A DNA stretch of 5,716 nt, taken from NCBI GenBank assembly GCA_018241865.1, contig JAFECY010000301.1:1-5716 (forward strand). The letters run 5' to 3'. Below are positions 1 through 5,716 of this stretch, one piece after another. Each line of letters begins with the position of its first letter. Position 1 is the stretch's first letter. The translations under genes were made by a program, and so were the position numbers. The stretch comes from Pseudomonadota bacterium (GTDB lineage: Bacteria > Pseudomonadota > Gammaproteobacteria > Burkholderiales > Burkholderiaceae_D). A model generated the notes under the pieces. It was not told the DNA's origin. It ran no database searches and saw nothing but the letters and a program-made list of their open reading frames with translations.

Positions 1-265
1 AAAAACCGGCAATGCCATCGTAAAAAAGACACAGACTGATAATGCCAAGAGCATTGCTAGCCAATATCGTCGCCGGTGATGCTAGGACGTCACGTAATAC
101 AGAGAGTAGGAAACAACCTGCCAGCAGGACGAACCCCGTCGCCCACCATCCGAAACCGGAATACGTGGTGCGCGTTTTGAGAACGAATAACATCAGACCG
201 GCAATCGCCACCAGCATCAGGGTGACAATTAAACCAAGGGTGGGAGTGTGGAGTGCGATCGGCAT
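1..265 (-). CDS. N-terminal part of a multi-pass membrane protein, probably a diguanylate-cyclase-type sensor (3' end outside window)
   Basis: An open frame runs from an ATG at 265 off the left edge and gives 88 residues. They form three hydrophobic segments, at about residues 9-29, 38-57 and 66-85, separated by short loops with basic or polar residues (KTRTTYSGF; RDVLASP). The FGWWATGF stretch opening helix 2 and the SNALGIISLCLFYDGI pattern in helix 3 recall the N-terminal membrane domain seen before GGDEF domains in many betaproteobacterial proteins. That assignment is family resemblance only, because no GGDEF motif is inside the window. The ATG is the only reasonable start: an in-frame TAA lies four codons upstream and no GTG or TTG intervenes. 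No Shine-Dalgarno sequence is visible before it. TTA and CTA codons are commoner here than in acnA. The gene is 82 bp downstream of the DUF2863-like gene, and a perfect inverted repeat lies 12 bp before its start. It could instead be another kind of three-helix sensor or a small integral membrane protein. Confidence 0.7.
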   Translation of the reverse strand, partial: MPIALHTPTLGLIVTLMLVAIAGLMLFVLKTRTTYSGFGWWATGFVLLAGCFLLSVLRDVLASPATILASNALGIISLCLFYDGIAGF

Positions 266-277
266 GAGGGAATAATC

Positions 278-299
278 TTACAGCATTGTAATGCTGTAA
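278..299. promoter_or_regulatory. Perfect 10+10 bp inverted repeat, probable operator
   Basis: Arms TTACAGCATT and AATGCTGTAA are exact reverse complements separated by only GT. The 2-nt centre and the lack of a following T-run on either strand argue against a transcription terminator and favour a dimeric DNA-binding protein site. It lies 12 bp upstream of the ATG of the leftmost membrane gene. On the minus strand it contains TACAAT, five of six matches to a -10 hexamer, so a bound protein could block a promoter here. No good -35 hexamer was found at the usual distance, so the promoter itself is uncertain. The binding family is not recognised: the half-site order (TTACAG left, CTGTAA right) is the reverse of a lux box. 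Confidence 0.55.
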
Positions 300-347
300 C
301 GATCGCAAAAATGACTGCCGAATTGGTGGCATCACAGGTCGCATTAT

Positions 348-1577
348 TCAATGCAGATGTGTCGCATTCTGCGTACTCTCCTCCGGCATTTCGGCGTGTA
401 CCAATTCGCCGTCGAGGTCGCAGTAGAGTGGCGCGCCGCAGTCATCGCAAAACTCCACCGGAAATATTTCGGTGTGGTGTTTGATGTGAACAATGCCTTC
501 ATCATTCAGCATGTGGATGATGTCTTGTATTGGCGCGCGGGTCGGGGGTGCGTCGGCGGTCGAGAGGTCGGCTGTGTCGTGGTCGGCATTTTCGTCGCCA
601 TACAGCGGCCAGACGAGGCCGTACACCACTTCATCGCCGGGACGCGGCAGGAAGCTGATGCGGTATTCATCGATCTGCCCGTTTGCGGTTTCTTCGGAAA
701 AACCGCCGATTACGGCTTGCAGGCGATCCGGTTGTGCATCGAGGGCGTGAGTCAGGAAATGCACCGCTGCCTTGACCGAGGCAGGGCGGATTTGCTTGTC
801 GGCTTCGCGGCAGGTCAAGAAGAAAGCGTCTGGCAACAGCAGGTCGATGCCGCAGCCCGGCAGCAGGCGGGCGACGTTGGGGCCGGCCTGTTCTTGCCAG
901 TGGGCTAGGGCTTGCTGGCGATCGGGCGGATTGGCGCTGGCTTGCCAGCAGAACAACGGTGCACCTACCGGCGCGACGATGGCTGCCAACAGGTAGCGGG
1001 TATCGGCCAAGAAGGGGGTGGTTTCCGGCAGATCGGTGGGGCTTTGCAGCGTCGCACCTTTGAGCGCGGCGTCGGCCATGCGGCGTACGGCGGCGTGGGT
1101 TTCGACGTGATTGCGCGGTAACTGGTCGATGGAGTACAACAGCGGTGCGATCGCCAGACGCGCATCGTCGGCCAGCACATGAGCGTGCAGATGGCTGAAT
1201 AGCGGGGCGATCTGTTCGGCGGAAAGGGCGCCGGAAGGAATGGCGAAGCGGGTCCAAGCCAAGATAGGGGCGGCGATCAGCAAGGCTTGATATGTTGCGC
1301 CTTCATGCTCTAGCAGGCAGGACTCGCTGTTGGCTTCGACGGCGTCGATCAGGATGTCGTAGGCATCGGGCTGTGACTTGAACAGATGGTCGAGCGCGGC
1401 GTCGATATGTTCCTGATGTTGGTTTTTCAGGGTTTTTTGCAGCAGCAAATCGAGTTGCTGCTCCCAGCCGCGTTCTTCCAGTCGGCTGGCAGCCTGCAGC
1501 ATGCCTTGCGCATGATTGATGAGTCGCTGACTTTCTGCAGCGAGCCGCAAACCGCGGCCTTTGAATGGACGTCGCAT
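348..1577 (-). CDS. DUF2863-like protein of unknown function with C-terminal Cys cluster
   Basis: A 409-residue soluble protein with no signal peptide or membrane segment. The basic N-terminus (MRRPFKGRGLRLAAESQRLI) leads into a largely helical Leu/Ala/Gln-rich first half. The middle (about 190-330) is mixed, with hydrophobic stretches such as AAIVAPVGAPLFCWQ and FLPRPGDEVVYGLVWPLYG. An acidic low-complexity stretch (about 326-345) precedes the C-terminus, which carries C377-x2-C380-x5-C386 and then H394, a pattern that could bind zinc. The overall sequence and the CDDCGAPLY...ELVHAEMPEE ending match my memory of the DUF2863 family of Burkholderiales; no molecular function is known to me. The ATG at 1577 is the first possible start, because an in-frame TAA lies six codons upstream. 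No clear Shine-Dalgarno precedes it. The gene is separated from acnA by a terminator and 239 bp, so it is probably transcribed on its own or with the membrane gene 82 bp downstream. Confidence 0.85.
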   Translation of the reverse strand: MRRPFKGRGLRLAAESQRLINHAQGMLQAASRLEERGWEQQLDLLLQKTLKNQHQEHIDAALDHLFKSQPDAYDILIDAVEANSESCLLEHEGATYQALLIAAPILAWTRFAIPSGALSAEQIAPLFSHLHAHVLADDARLAIAPLLYSIDQLPRNHVETHAAVRRMADAALKGATLQSPTDLPETTPFLADTRYLLAAIVAPVGAPLFCWQASANPPDRQQALAHWQEQAGPNVARLLPGCGIDLLLPDAFFLTCREADKQIRPASVKAAVHFLTHALDAQPDRLQAVIGGFSEETANGQIDEYRISFLPRPGDEVVYGLVWPLYGDENADHDTADLSTADAPPTRAPIQDIIHMLNDEGIVHIKHHTEIFPVEFCDDCGAPLYCDLDGELVHAEMPEESTQNATHLH

Positions 1578-1583
1578 GATGAT

Positions 1584-1629
1584 GTCACAATGTTATGCGG
1601 GAAAATTAACAATTGTAGAGGATTGTGAC
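1584..1629. repeat. Inverted 8-bp repeats flanking an ACAATTGT palindrome upstream of the DUF2863-like gene
   Basis: GTCACAAT (1584-1591) and ATTGTGAC (1622-1629) are exact reverse complements, and the palindrome ACAATTGT (1609-1616) lies between them. All three share the core ACAAT/ATTGT within 46 bp, and the nearest copy begins 6 bp before the start codon. This is compatible with a small operator cluster, but short AT-rich motifs recur easily by chance. The TGTGA/TCACA halves do not have the orientation or spacing of a CRP site. Confidence 0.25.
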
Positions 1630-1754
1630 GTGAATAGCGACTGCTGGCGAAAAATGCAAAAACCATGTGATAGGACGCACGGCCAGAAAGCGGGGTGCGT
1701 ATCATTCGAGCGAGGGACAGACAGGCCGCTGGCTTACACGATCCTTGCAACATG

Positions 1755-1783
1755 AAAAAAGGCTGGCGCATGCCAGCCTTTTT
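1755..1783 (-). terminator. Intrinsic terminator downstream of acnA (symmetrical, possibly bidirectional)
   Basis: GGCTGGC (1761-1767) and GCCAGCC (1772-1778) form a perfect 7-bp GC-rich stem with a 4-nt loop. It is flanked by six A on the left and five T on the right, which could extend the stem to 12 bp. Read on the minus strand, the direction of acnA, the stem is followed by six T, the classical rho-independent form. It begins about 34 nt after the acnA stop. The A/T symmetry means it could also stop transcription coming from the left, but no plus-strand gene is seen there. Confidence 0.85.
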
Positions 1784-1787
1784 ATTG

Positions 1788-1809
1788 CAAAGCCGGTTTC
1801 CCGGCTTTG
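1788..1809 (-). repeat. Second hairpin directly after the acnA stop codon
   Basis: CAAAGCCGG (1788-1796) and CCGGCTTTG (1801-1809) form a perfect 9-bp stem with a 4-nt loop, beginning 7 nt after the acnA stop. On the minus strand it is followed by GCAATAAAAA rather than a T-run, so it is not a standard terminator alone. It probably stabilises the 3' end of the mRNA or acts together with the adjacent terminator. Confidence 0.6.
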
Positions 1810-1816
1810 TCTTCGC

Positions 1817-4528
1817 TTACGCCGCCAGTAGTTGGCGCAGCACGAAGGGCAGGATGCCGCCGTGCTTGTAGTAGTCCACTTCGATCGGGGTATCGATACG
1901 CAGCAGCACTTTGACTTCCTGCTTCTGGCCATTGGCGCGGTGGATCACCAGTGTGACGTTTTGCTGTGGCTTGATGTCGCTTTCGATCCCTTTCAGGTCG
2001 AAGGTTTCCTTGCCGGTGATGTTCAGCGATTGCACGCTGTCGTTACCGAGGAACTGCAGCGGCAGCACGCCCATGCCAACCAAGTTGGAACGGTGGATGC
2101 GCTCGAAGGAACGCGCCACGACAGCCTTCACGCCCAGCAACTGGGTGCCCTTGGCGGCCCAGTCGCGCGAGGAGCCGGTGCCGTACTCTTCGCCGCCGAA
2201 GATCATGGTCGGCACGCCGGCGTCGATGTAGTCCATCGCGGCGTCGTAGATCGACATTTCGCGGCCGGAAGGCTGGTGTATCGTGATGCCGCCTTCGACG
2301 CGCGAGCCGTCAGCCTTGGCCGGGATCATCAGGTTCTTGATGCGGACGTTGGCGAAGGTGCCGCGCATCATGACTTCATGGTTGCCGCGGCGCGAGCCGT
2401 AGCTGTTGAAATCGGCCTTCTGCACGCCGTTGGCCAGCAGCCATTTGCCTGCCGGGGAAGTTTCTTTGATCGAGCCGGCCGGGGAGATGTGGTCGGTGGT
2501 GATCGAGTCGCCGAATACGCCCAGTGCGCGCGCGCCCTTGATGCCGGTGGCGGCGGCTTTCGGCTCCATTGTGAAGTCGTCGAAGAATGGCGGCTCGGCG
2601 ATGTAGGTCGATTTCGGCCAGTTATAGACTTGACCGTTGGCCACGCCTTTGATTTGTTCCCACAGCTTGCCCGGTGCGCCTTTGACGTCGGCGTAGTTTT
2701 CCTTGAAGGTCTTGGCATTCATCGCAAACTTCATCAATTTGCCGATTTCTTGCGAGGTCGGCCAGATGTCGCCCAGATAAATATCCTTGCCGCCTTTGCC
2801 TTTGCCGACCGGCTCGGTCATCAAGTCTTTGGTGACGTTGCCGGCGATGGCGTAAGCCACGACCAGCGGCGGCGAAGCCAGGAAGTTGGAGCGGATGTTC
2901 GGGTGGATGCGCGCTTCAAAGTTGCGGTTGCCCGATAGCACGGCGGAAGCGACGATGTCGTTCTTGACGATGGCGTCGTTCAGCGGCGCGGTCAGGTCGC
3001 CGGCGTTGCCGATACAGGTGGTGCAGCCATAAGCTGCAACGCCGAAGCCCAGTTTTTCCAGGTAAGGCAGCAGACCGGCGGCTTCCAGATACTTGGTGAC
3101 GACGCGCGAGCCAGGCGCTAGCGAGGTCTTGATATGCGGCGCAACTTTCAGACCGGCTTCGACAGCTTTTTTGGCCAGCAGACCGGCGGCCAGCAGCACG
3201 CTCGGATTGGAGGTGTTGGTGCAGGACGTGATCGCGGCGATCAGCACGTCGCCGCTCTTGACCTTGATGCCATCCGAGGTGGTGTATTCGGCGTCGAGAT
3301 CAGCGGCTTTCTTGTTGAAACCGTTTTCCGAAACCGGCTTGGAAAACAGGTCGGCGAAGGTCGATTTGACGTTGCCGATTTCGATGCGGTCTTGCGGACG
3401 TTTCGGGCCGGCCAGCGACGGTGCAACCGAGCTCAAGTCCAAGGCGACAACGGAGGTGTAGTCGATGTCGCCGGATTTCGGCACGCCGAACAGACCTTGC
3501 GCCTTGAAGTAGTTTTCAAAGGCGTCGATTTCTGCCTTGCTGCGGCCGGTGCCCTTGAAGTAATCGATGGTGGCGTCGTCAACCGGGAAGAAGCCCATGG
3601 TGGCGCCGTATTCCGGTGCCATGTTGGCGATGGTGGCGCGGTCGGTCAACGACAGTGTCTCTGTGCCAGCGCCGAAGAATTCGACGAATTTGCCGACGAC
3701 TTTATGCTTACGCAGCAGTTCGGTGATGGTCAATACCAGATCGGTCGCGGTGACGCCTTCGCGCAGTGCGCCGGTCAAGTTCACGCCGACCACGTCCGGG
3801 GTCAGGAAATAGACCGGTTGACCCAGCATACCGGCTTCCGCCTCGATGCCGCCCACGCCCCAGCCAACGACGCCGATGCCGTTAATCATGGTGGTGTGGG
3901 AATCAGTGCCGACTAGGGTGTCAGGGTAATAGACGCTGCCTTTTTTGTGCACGCCGCGCGCCAAATATTCCAAGTTCACTTGGTGAACGATGCCGAAGCC
4001 CGGCGGCACAACGCCGAAGGTGTCGAATGCTTGCATGCCCCACTTCATGAACTGGTAGCGCTCGTTGTTGCGCTGGAATTCCAGCTTCATGTTCAAATCG
4101 AGGGCTTTCTTTTCGGCGAAGTGGTCGATCTGCACCGAGTGATCGACAACCAAATCAACCGGCACTAACGGCTCGATGTTCTTCGGATTTTTGGCATTCT
4201 TGGAAGCGACGCCGCGCATCGCGGCCAAATCGGCCAGCAGCGGTACGCCGGTGAAGTCTTGCAGCACCACACGCGCGACGACGAAGGGAATCTCGTCGGT
4301 GCGAGCGGCAGTCGCGCCCCAGTTGGCGAGCTGCTTGACATGCTCTTCCGTCACTTTCTTGCCGTCGCAGTTGCGCAGCACCGATTCCAGCACGACACGG
4401 ATCGAAACCGGCAGGCGGGAAATGTTCACGCCGAGCTTTTTGCCCAAGGCGGGAAGGGAATAAAACTGGCCTTTCTTGGAACCCGAAACCGGGAATTCCT
4501 TGAGCGTGTTCAAAGTGTTGCGGGACAT
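1817..4528 (-). CDS. acnA: Aconitate hydratase A (AcnA/IRP1-type aconitase)
   Basis: A complete 903-residue cytoplasmic TCA-cycle enzyme that interconverts citrate and isocitrate through cis-aconitate on a [4Fe-4S] cluster. Its length fits AcnA (about 890-900). The three cluster ligands are present: C436 in TSCTNTSNP, and C502 and C505 in [11 protein letters not shown]. Other conserved elements are LQDFTGVP (89-96), GTDSHTT (207-213), [13 protein letters not shown] (673-685), [13 protein letters not shown] (711-723), the [11 protein letters not shown] substrate-binding loop (780-790) and [14 protein letters not shown] (807-820) in the C-terminal swivel domain. The order, three cluster domains then linker then swivel, is that of AcnA/IRP1; AcnB has a different domain order. 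The ATG at 4528 is set by a strong AAGGAG five nt upstream. It probably shares a transcript with the small exported protein gene 83 bp upstream and the CitE-like gene beyond, and it ends at tandem hairpins. No frameshift or missing key residue was seen. Confidence 0.98.
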   Translation of the reverse strand: MSRNTLNTLKEFPVSGSKKGQFYSLPALGKKLGVNISRLPVSIRVVLESVLRNCDGKKVTEEHVKQLANWGATAARTDEIPFVVARVVLQDFTGVPLLADLAAMRGVASKNAKNPKNIEPLVPVDLVVDHSVQIDHFAEKKALDLNMKLEFQRNNERYQFMKWGMQAFDTFGVVPPGFGIVHQVNLEYLARGVHKKGSVYYPDTLVGTDSHTTMINGIGVVGWGVGGIEAEAGMLGQPVYFLTPDVVGVNLTGALREGVTATDLVLTITELLRKHKVVGKFVEFFGAGTETLSLTDRATIANMAPEYGATMGFFPVDDATIDYFKGTGRSKAEIDAFENYFKAQGLFGVPKSGDIDYTSVVALDLSSVAPSLAGPKRPQDRIEIGNVKSTFADLFSKPVSENGFNKKAADLDAEYTTSDGIKVKSGDVLIAAITSCTNTSNPSVLLAAGLLAKKAVEAGLKVAPHIKTSLAPGSRVVTKYLEAAGLLPYLEKLGFGVAAYGCTTCIGNAGDLTAPLNDAIVKNDIVASAVLSGNRNFEARIHPNIRSNFLASPPLVVAYAIAGNVTKDLMTEPVGKGKGGKDIYLGDIWPTSQEIGKLMKFAMNAKTFKENYADVKGAPGKLWEQIKGVANGQVYNWPKSTYIAEPPFFDDFTMEPKAAATGIKGARALGVFGDSITTDHISPAGSIKETSPAGKWLLANGVQKADFNSYGSRRGNHEVMMRGTFANVRIKNLMIPAKADGSRVEGGITIHQPSGREMSIYDAAMDYIDAGVPTMIFGGEEYGTGSSRDWAAKGTQLLGVKAVVARSFERIHRSNLVGMGVLPLQFLGNDSVQSLNITGKETFDLKGIESDIKPQQNVTLVIHRANGQKQEVKVLLRIDTPIEVDYYKHGGILPFVLRQLLAA

Positions 4529-4611
4529 GGTTTCTCCTTCTAGACGGATGACGGATTGATTGACTTCGGTGCGATGTTGCTGTGGGTACTGCGAAACTAA
4601 CTTCGTTGTTT
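4529..4611. other. Short acnA leader with a tandem 7-bp repeat
   Basis: This 83-bp gap between the small exported protein gene and acnA contains the acnA Shine-Dalgarno (4534-4539, AAGGAG on the minus strand). It also holds a perfect tandem duplication of GACGGAT (plus strand, 4543-4549 and 4550-4556), which puts two copies of ATCCGTC just ahead of the ribosome binding site. I see no convincing terminator and no good -35/-10 pair, which fits read-through from upstream, though a weak promoter cannot be excluded by eye. Confidence 0.5.
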
Positions 4612-5136
4612 TTATTTGGCGACCGTGATTTGCTCGGCGGGTTTGTCGGCGGCGACTGGTTTTTCGGCGATCAAGGGATTGATGTCTGAAGTCACGCAGT
4701 CGTTGATGAGCGGATGTCCTTTTTTCGTATCAAGCAACATGCTCTTAGCAGGGATGCCGATGAAGACTAAACCATACTTGTGGCTTTCAAGACGCTCGGC
4801 ACCACTTTCAGTTGGAATGCGACGCATACCGTACAGGGTGTTGTTCCAGCGCAAAGCGGCGTGCTTCTCGTCCGAGGCATTGCGATAGACGGCGATCGAT
4901 TTGTTCTCCGGGCACTGGTAGTTACGCACATTGGAAGTGGCGATGTCGGGAATGGGTTCATCTTCGTCGGACGGCGCGGTGGTGACGGTCGTTGCAGCCG
5001 CTGTTTTGGCTTTCGCTTTGGTCTTGGTGGATTTCTTCACGCTTTTTTTCGCGACGGGTTGCGTTGTTTCTGCGTGAGCAGGCGAGAGGGCGAACGATAC
5101 GCCGAGAGCGAGAAGGAGCGAAAGTAGGGGTTTCAT
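4612..5136 (-). CDS. Small exported protein of unknown function, signal peptide plus Lys/Ala/Thr-rich linker
   Basis: A 174-residue protein with a typical Sec signal peptide: MKP, then a hydrophobic [14 protein letters not shown] core, and a likely cleavage after AHA at residue 22. No lipobox cysteine is present, so it should be periplasmic or secreted rather than a lipoprotein. Residues 29-46 are Lys/Ala/Thr/Ser-rich, followed by an acidic stretch (SDEDEPIPD), and together they look like a flexible linker. The folded part (about 70-150) has just two cysteines, C75 and C147, which could form a disulfide, plus [22 protein letters not shown]. The Cys start, the Y-x-M and the SGA-x-R/Y-E pattern loosely recall MliC-type lysozyme inhibitors, but the resemblance is weak and I assign no function. 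The ATG at 5136 has GGAG (5145-5148) 8 nt upstream. It lies 54 bp after the CitE-like gene and 83 bp before acnA on the same strand, so cotranscription is likely; a role in the TCA cycle is not implied. Confidence 0.85.
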   Translation of the reverse strand: MKPLLSLLLALGVSFALSPAHAETTQPVAKKSVKKSTKTKAKAKTAAATTVTTAPSDEDEPIPDIATSNVRNYQCPENKSIAVYRNASDEKHAALRWNNTLYGMRRIPTESGAERLESHKYGLVFIGIPAKSMLLDTKKGHPLINDCVTSDINPLIAEKPVAADKPAEQITVAK

Positions 5137-5190
5137 GTTTGTGTCTCCGAAGGAATGCGCAGATTGTTCCCTGAATCAGTGTATTTTTCT

Positions 5191-5716
5191 TTATACGAGT
5201 GCGGCAGCGGCATCTGGCAAGGGCAGGCCGCCTGCCTTGGCCCGCTGCAGTATAGTCCAATAGTAGCGATAACTGGCGCGGTCATGCAGCTTGCCGTTGT
5301 GCTGGATCGGCCCCCACTTGATCTTGCTGGCGTCGGTCAGAATTTGCGCGGCTTCGTTGACTTCCGAACTGCGCGGCATCATCGACTTCAAGATGGGTTT
5401 GATTTGATCTGGATGAATGCTCCACATGCGCGTATAGCCACATTCTGCCGCGGCGCGCGTCGCATCGTTGGCAACGACGGCGGTATCTTTGATTTCAGTG
5501 GTGACGTTGTGCGATGGCACTTTGCCGTGCGCATGGCAGGCGGCGGCGATTTCCAGCTTCGCGCGGAGTACTAACGGGTGCGTGAATTGCCCAGGGCTAC
5601 GCATGGCGGCGCCGGGAATCGCGCCATAGTGCGCGGAGACGAAATCCAGGATGCCGAAGGAAAGCGATTCGACCTGCGGCAGAGCGGCGATCGCATGCAC
5701 ATCGGCCAGCGCGCCG
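5191..5716 (-). CDS. HpcH/HpaI aldolase / citrate lyase beta-like family protein, C-terminal part (5' end outside window)
   Basis: The frame is open to the right edge and gives 174 residues of a protein whose relatives are about 320-350 long, so roughly the N-terminal half is missing. The visible part carries two family hallmarks. SFGILDFVSAHYG (visible residues 19-31) has an aspartate (24) at the position that binds Mg2+ in CitE-like enzymes, and MWSIHPDQI (97-105) is the conserved IHP-x-Q motif. The other metal-binding glutamate would be upstream, outside the window. These TIM-barrel enzymes cleave or form C-C bonds in CoA thioesters such as malyl-, citramalyl- or citryl-CoA; the substrate cannot be told here. 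No citrate lyase alpha or gamma subunit gene is adjacent in the window, so it is probably not part of a classical citrate lyase complex. A GTG at 5700 should not be taken as the start, since homology continues upstream of it. It is the first gene of the visible run towards acnA. Confidence 0.9.
   Translation of the reverse strand, partial: GALADVHAIAALPQVESLSFGILDFVSAHYGAIPGAAMRSPGQFTHPLVLRAKLEIAAACHAHGKVPSHNVTTEIKDTAVVANDATRAAAECGYTRMWSIHPDQIKPILKSMMPRSSEVNEAAQILTDASKIKWGPIQHNGKLHDRASYRYYWTILQRAKAGGLPLPDAAAALV

Larger units (their letters stand above)
1578..1816. other. Intergenic region between acnA and the DUF2863-like gene
   Basis: This 239-bp gap holds the acnA terminator on its right side and presumably the promoter of the DUF2863-like gene on its left. 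No coding signal is convincing on either strand. On the minus strand a poor promoter candidate is TTGCAT, 17 nt, TATTCA (about 1632-1660), with only three of six matches in each box, so I do not call it. A short imperfect inverted repeat, ACGCAC (1675-1680) and GTGCGT (1695-1700), is also present and has no following T-run. Confidence 0.5.

Noticed and set aside
278..299. Reading the dyad as a terminator for the DUF2863-like gene
   Set aside because: A 2-nt loop is too tight for the full stem, the stem is AT-rich, and no T-run follows on the minus strand.
90..344. Minus-strand 84-codon frame overlapping the leftmost gene
   Set aside because: Its translation is Arg/His/Pro-rich and out of frame with the hydrophobic three-helix protein starting at 265, which explains the region better.
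351..908. Plus-strand open frame of 185 codons opposite the DUF2863-like gene
   Set aside because: It overlaps the better-supported minus-strand gene completely and has no ribosome binding site or family resemblance.
1584..1629. Possible CRP site from TCACA and TGTGA
   Set aside because: The halves face the wrong way and are far apart; a CRP site needs TGTGA-N6-TCACA.
1675..1700. Inverted repeat ACGCAC/GTGCGT with a 14-nt loop
   Set aside because: The stem is only 6 bp, the loop is large and there is no T-run, so it is not distinguishable from chance.
1702..1932. Minus-strand 76-codon frame crossing the end of acnA
   Set aside because: It spans the acnA stop and terminator hairpins in another frame and encodes a low-complexity Ser/Cys/Arg-rich product.
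1832..2938. Long plus-strand open frame (368 codons) opposite acnA
   Set aside because: It lies wholly inside the clearly real acnA on the other strand. Its product is rich in His, Val, Arg, Asp and Ala with no recognisable domain, as expected for the reverse complement of a GC-biased gene.
3134..3916. Plus-strand open frame of 260 codons opposite acnA
   Set aside because: Same reason: it is antisense to conserved aconitase sequence, has no recognised motif, and its composition is that of a shadow frame.

Overview
The window looks like an ordinary core-genome segment of a betaproteobacterium, most likely Burkholderiales and perhaps the family Oxalobacteraceae. The reasons are an AcnA-type aconitase next to a citrate-lyase-beta-like (HpcH/HpaI family) gene, an arrangement I know from Burkholderiales TCA-cycle loci, a DUF2863-like gene, and a moderately GC-rich codon bias. 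The taxon is an inference from family knowledge; no search was run.

All five genes I can support lie on the minus strand, so they read right to left. From the right edge they are: (1) the C-terminal 174 residues of an HpcH/HpaI aldolase/citrate lyase family protein (5191-5716, start outside the window); (2) a small exported protein of unknown function with a signal peptide and a Lys/Ala/Thr-rich linker (4612-5136); (3) a complete aconitate hydratase, acnA (1817-4528), with its three iron-sulfur cysteines; (4) a 409-residue DUF2863-like protein with a C-terminal cysteine cluster (348-1577); (5) the N-terminal 88 residues of a membrane protein (1-265) that resembles the three-helix input domain of diguanylate-cyclase-type sensors, although its output domain is outside the window.

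Genes 1 to 3 are separated by 54 and 83 bp with no clear terminator, so they probably form one TCA-cycle-linked transcript that ends at two tandem hairpins just after acnA. The second hairpin has a U-tract and is a convincing intrinsic terminator. The DUF2863-like gene starts a separate unit. Its 239-bp upstream gap contains repeated ACAAT/ATTGT elements. The leftmost membrane gene is preceded by a perfect 10+10 bp inverted repeat that looks like a repressor or activator site and is the most distinctive non-coding signal here.

I found no mobile element, CRISPR array, tRNA, rRNA or obvious novel multi-gene system. The items most worth following up are the palindrome at 278-299, the two uncharacterised proteins, and the repeated elements upstream of the DUF2863-like gene.
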